A stretch of DNA of 6,619 bases. Source: an uncultured Oscillospiraceae bacterium. GTDB lineage: Bacteria; Bacillota; Clostridia; Oscillospirales; Acutalibacteraceae. Below the pieces are notes generated by a model. That model had not been told where the DNA came from. It was given only the letters and a program-made list of their open reading frames with translations, and ran no database searches. Below, piece after piece: positions 4,762-6,619 of the stretch. Positions within the stretch are counted from its first letter, which is position 1. Every line of letters begins with the position of its first letter. The translations under genes and the position numbers were made by a program. The stretch is taken from contig CAJUPK010000133.1 in NCBI GenBank assembly GCA_910588415.1, positions 1 through 6,619 on the forward strand. The letters run 5' to 3'.

Positions 4762-6198
4762 TTAGTACACCCCCAAAAAGGCCAAAGTGGGGTATACCCG
4801 GGCGTCCTCTATGCGGATGCGCAGCTTTCGCACAGCCGTGCCAGGGGGCAGGGGCAGAATTTTCTTATAGCCCACCACTGTGCCGCGGCCCAAAACCTGG
4901 CCCTCCCCGTCCAGCACCTGAAAGCGCTCGATGCGCTGGCTGTCCGGGATATACTCCTTCAGCACCACAAAGGACACAGCCGTCTCCTGGGGAAAGTCCA
5001 GGGTGATCTCACAGCTGGTCTGGCCCTCCGGCGTGCGGAACCAGGTCTTGTAGGAATCCTGCCTGGCCTGGCTGATTTCATGGCCTGGCAAAGCGTGGTC
5101 TGCGGACAGACTGGCCTCCTCTGCCAGATTGCGGCCAAAAGAGCGGCCCAGCAGCTGGCCCAGCTCCTCCAGCCGGGCAGTATCCTGGGGGTGCAGCAGG
5201 CCGCTGGGGGCGGGGGGCAGGTTCAGCAGCAGGGTGGCGTTGCCCCCCACCGAGCGCAGGTACAGGCTGAACAGGTCCTCCAGGGACCGGACCTGGCTGT
5301 CCTCCTCCGGGTGGTAGAACCAGCCTGGCCGGATGGAGGCGTCCACCTCCGCCGGGTACCAGATCAGGTCCGGCTCATCCTGCAGGGCTTCCCGGCTGCC
5401 CAGGTCCTGGTCAGAGGCCGAGATGGTCCGCTGGCGAAAGGCTGTGTCGTCCGCCTGCTGGCTGTGCTGGGCAATCTTCTCGGTGTCCCGGGTCCGGCTG
5501 GGCACCACGCTCCACTCAGAGGGCCGCGTGCTGCCCGCCTCGTTGCCGCACCAGCGGATATCCGGGCCGCACACATGAATACAGGCGTTGGGCTGCAGCT
5601 TCCGGATGGTCTGGTAGTACCGGTCCCAGTCATAGACCTGGCGGCGGCCGTTGGGCCCCTCGCCGCAGGCCCCGTCCAGCCACACCGCGAAAATCTCCCC
5701 ATAGCCGGTCAGCAGCTCAGTCAGCTGGTTCACAAAGTAATCGTCATAGGCCTTGCCGCTGCCATAGCAGGGTTGGTTTCTGTCCCAGGGGGACAGGTAC
5801 ACCCCAAAGGTCAGCCCGTTTTCCCGGCAGGCGGCGGCAGTCTCTGCCACAATGTCCCCGCGGCCGTTTTTGTAGGGGCTGGAGGCCACGGAGTGGCGGG
5901 TGTACTGGCTGGGCCACAGGCAGAAGCCATCGTGGTGTTTGCAGGTGAGAATCAGGCCCCGCATTCCCGCGGCCTTGGCTGTGCGGGCCCACTGGCCGGG
6001 GTCCAGCTCTGTGGGGCAGAAGATGGCCGGATCCTCGGTTCCGTCTCCCCATTCCCGGCCGGTAAAGGTGTTGACAGTGAAGTGGACAAAGGCATAAAAT
6101 TCCAGCTGCTGCAGGGCCAGCTGCCGCTGGCTGGGCACAACCTGGGCCAGCCGCTGGTCCAGGGGGGCTGTTTTGTCCCAGGTATCTGGTTTGCACAT
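4762..6198 (-). CDS. Alpha-L-fucosidase, glycoside hydrolase family 29 (GH29-B-like), intracellular
   Basis: The 478-residue product has the GH29 catalytic barrel from about residue 30 to 350: FVHFTVNTFT (37-46), KHHDGFCLWPS (87-97), the nucleophile motif AVWLDGACG with Asp175, and PGWFYHPEED (291-300). Glu220 in WCGNEAG lies 45 residues after Asp175, the same spacing as the nucleophile (D172) and acid/base (E217) reported for a GH29-B Bifidobacterium fucosidase. This supports subfamily B, which prefers alpha-1,3/1,4-linked fucose as in Lewis-type glycans. A C-terminal beta-rich domain follows (about 375-478). There is no signal peptide or membrane segment, so it would act on imported oligosaccharides in the cytoplasm. 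AAAAGGAGG (6206-6214) fixes the ATG. No transporter or other sugar gene is adjacent; it appears monocistronic with its own strong promoter. Confidence 0.92.
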   Translation of the reverse strand: MCKPDTWDKTAPLDQRLAQVVPSQRQLALQQLEFYAFVHFTVNTFTGREWGDGTEDPAIFCPTELDPGQWARTAKAAGMRGLILTCKHHDGFCLWPSQYTRHSVASSPYKNGRGDIVAETAAACRENGLTFGVYLSPWDRNQPCYGSGKAYDDYFVNQLTELLTGYGEIFAVWLDGACGEGPNGRRQVYDWDRYYQTIRKLQPNACIHVCGPDIRWCGNEAGSTRPSEWSVVPSRTRDTEKIAQHSQQADDTAFRQRTISASDQDLGSREALQDEPDLIWYPAEVDASIRPGWFYHPEEDSQVRSLEDLFSLYLRSVGGNATLLLNLPPAPSGLLHPQDTARLEELGQLLGRSFGRNLAEEASLSADHALPGHEISQARQDSYKTWFRTPEGQTSCEITLDFPQETAVSFVVLKEYIPDSQRIERFQVLDGEGQVLGRGTVVGYKKILPLPPGTAVRKLRIRIEDARVYPTLAFLGVY

Positions 6199-6280
6199 GG
6201 CGCTTCCTCCTTTTCTGGCCCCAAAGGGCCGGAAGGGTGTAGGTGTATGGGTGTGGTTTATAATATAATAGGATTCTCCG

Positions 6281-6310
6281 ATTATACCACCCGCCGAGGG
6301 GGCCTGTCAA
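6281..6310 (-). promoter_or_regulatory. Perfect-consensus SigA promoter of the fucosidase gene
   Basis: On the minus strand TTGACA (6305-6310) and TATAAT (6281-6286) are both exact consensus hexamers, 18 bp apart. The start would be near 6274, giving a leader of about 75 nt. I saw no catabolite-repression operator or other clear operator in the leader, which suggests strong, possibly constitutive expression. Confidence 0.85.
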
Positions 6311-6327
6311 CCGGGGAAGAGGGGTGT

Positions 6328-6355
6328 TTGACAAACGGGGATTGTGTGTTATAAT
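6328..6355 (+). promoter_or_regulatory. Perfect-consensus SigA promoter for the structured RNA at the right end
   Basis: TTGACA (6328-6333) and TATAAT (6350-6355) are exact consensus hexamers with 16-bp spacing, divergent from the fucosidase promoter with only 17 bp between the two -35 elements. Transcription should start near 6362. No ribosome binding site and start codon follow, so the product is probably a non-coding RNA. Confidence 0.8.
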
Positions 6356-6370
6356 GTAGGCAGAGCCTAC
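6356..6370. repeat. Palindrome immediately downstream of the -10 element, spanning the start site
   Basis: GTAGGC (6356-6361), AGA, GCCTAC (6365-6370) form a perfect 6-bp inverted repeat directly after the -10 box of the plus-strand promoter. It could be a repressor operator over the transcription start, or partly a 5' end structure of the RNA. It could also be chance. Confidence 0.35.
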
Positions 6371-6619
6371 ATCCGGAGTTTCGTCTCATCGCCCGACATT
6401 GCCTTCGGCAAGTTGCCGCGCTTGTTTCCCTTCGGGAAATACGGGCAAAACTCCTACCTGGGCTATTTTAGAGTAGCTGGGTGGTATAAGGGACGGTTCT
6501 ATGTTGGCTGGACGGCAGCCAGCATAGAACCACCACCTGATGCCACCTAGCTGCCCCAGAACCACCCAGGCAGGAGTTTTCCGGTACTTTCCGCAGGAAA
6601 GGCGACCGCTTCGCGGTCG
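6362..6619 (+). ncRNA. Highly structured non-coding RNA, 3' end outside the window, family not recognised
   Basis: Downstream of a perfect promoter lies a dense set of mutually consistent stems. GCCCG (6391-6395) pairs with CGGGC (6442-6446), enclosing two hairpins with TTC loops (6399-6411 and 6425-6439). A 16-position stem joins 6447-6462 and 6565-6580 with one A/C mismatch. Inside it a 12-position stem pairs 6473-6484 with 6543-6554, with wobble pairs, and inside that a 16-position hairpin pairs 6495-6510 with 6516-6531. Hairpins at 6587-6601 and 6603-6619 follow; the last is a good terminator stem whose T-run would lie just past the edge. Wobble pairs within the helices suggest selection for RNA structure. 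Length would be about 265-280 nt. A raiA-type RNA, a retron msr-msd or a riboswitch-like leader are possibilities I cannot confirm. Confidence 0.65.

Noticed and set aside
4774..4795. Hairpin with CCCCA/TGGGG ends near the fucosidase stop as a terminator
   Set aside because: It falls inside the last codons of the fucosidase gene and has no T-run after the stem.
4534..6354. 606-codon plus-strand open frame
   Set aside because: It is the complement of the GH29 gene, extended through the hairpin array. Its translation is Gly/Ala/Val/Leu/Gln-rich with no domain, no ribosome binding site supports it, and the minus-strand protein has clear catalytic motifs.
6344..6550. 68-codon plus-strand open frame at the right end
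   Set aside because: Its ATG is upstream of the predicted transcription start and inside the -10 region, there is no ribosome binding site, and the frame is explained by the RNA stems.
6362..6619. Naming the right-end RNA as raiA, 6S, SRP, RNase P or a retron msr-msd
   Set aside because: Size and promoter would suit some of these, but I recognise no diagnostic conserved sequence of any, and no reverse transcriptase or raiA gene is in the window.

Overview
The window reads as a chromosomal segment of a GC-rich gut-type Firmicute (Clostridia, probably Oscillospiraceae-like; inferred from gene types, strong AAGGAGG-type ribosome binding sites, consensus SigA promoters and GC-rich coding sequence set against AT-rich intergenic DNA). 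All recognisable protein genes lie on the minus strand. The plus strand carries two promoter-led structured transcripts that do not look protein-coding.

Left end (1-413): the edge of an integrated mobile element. It holds the N-terminal part of a RepA/HTH-type replication initiator of the kind found in Firmicute conjugative elements, a strong rho-independent terminator just upstream of it, and a C-terminal gene fragment that runs into the 3' end of rlmD. The end of rlmD is a known integration site for such elements. Positions 414-1781 encode a complete RlmD/RlmCD 23S rRNA uracil-5-methyltransferase.

Middle (1782-4440): an AT-rich 400-bp gap with a plus-strand promoter, a candidate small RNA of about 160 nt containing an anti-Shine-Dalgarno-like C-rich stretch, and a terminator. 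Then comes an overlapping two-gene operon, a MurT-like Mur ligase followed by a GatD-like amidotransferase subunit, read from a clear promoter at 4382-4410. In Staphylococcus aureus this pair amidates lipid II. Here all three residues of the split glutaminase triad appear to be replaced (GatD Cys94 to Gly89, GatD His189 to Leu186, MurT Asp349 to Asn373), while the ligase P-loop and zinc ribbon are intact. The whole amidotransferase half therefore looks like a conserved pseudo-enzyme. This is the most interesting protein-level observation.

Right side (4440-6619): a 260-bp intergenic run of six tight hairpins, an intracellular GH29 alpha-L-fucosidase with a perfect-consensus promoter, and a divergent second perfect-consensus promoter driving a highly structured RNA. 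That RNA has long nested stems plus a segment with two competing pairing partners, and it runs off the window end. It is the best candidate for an undescribed RNA system here.
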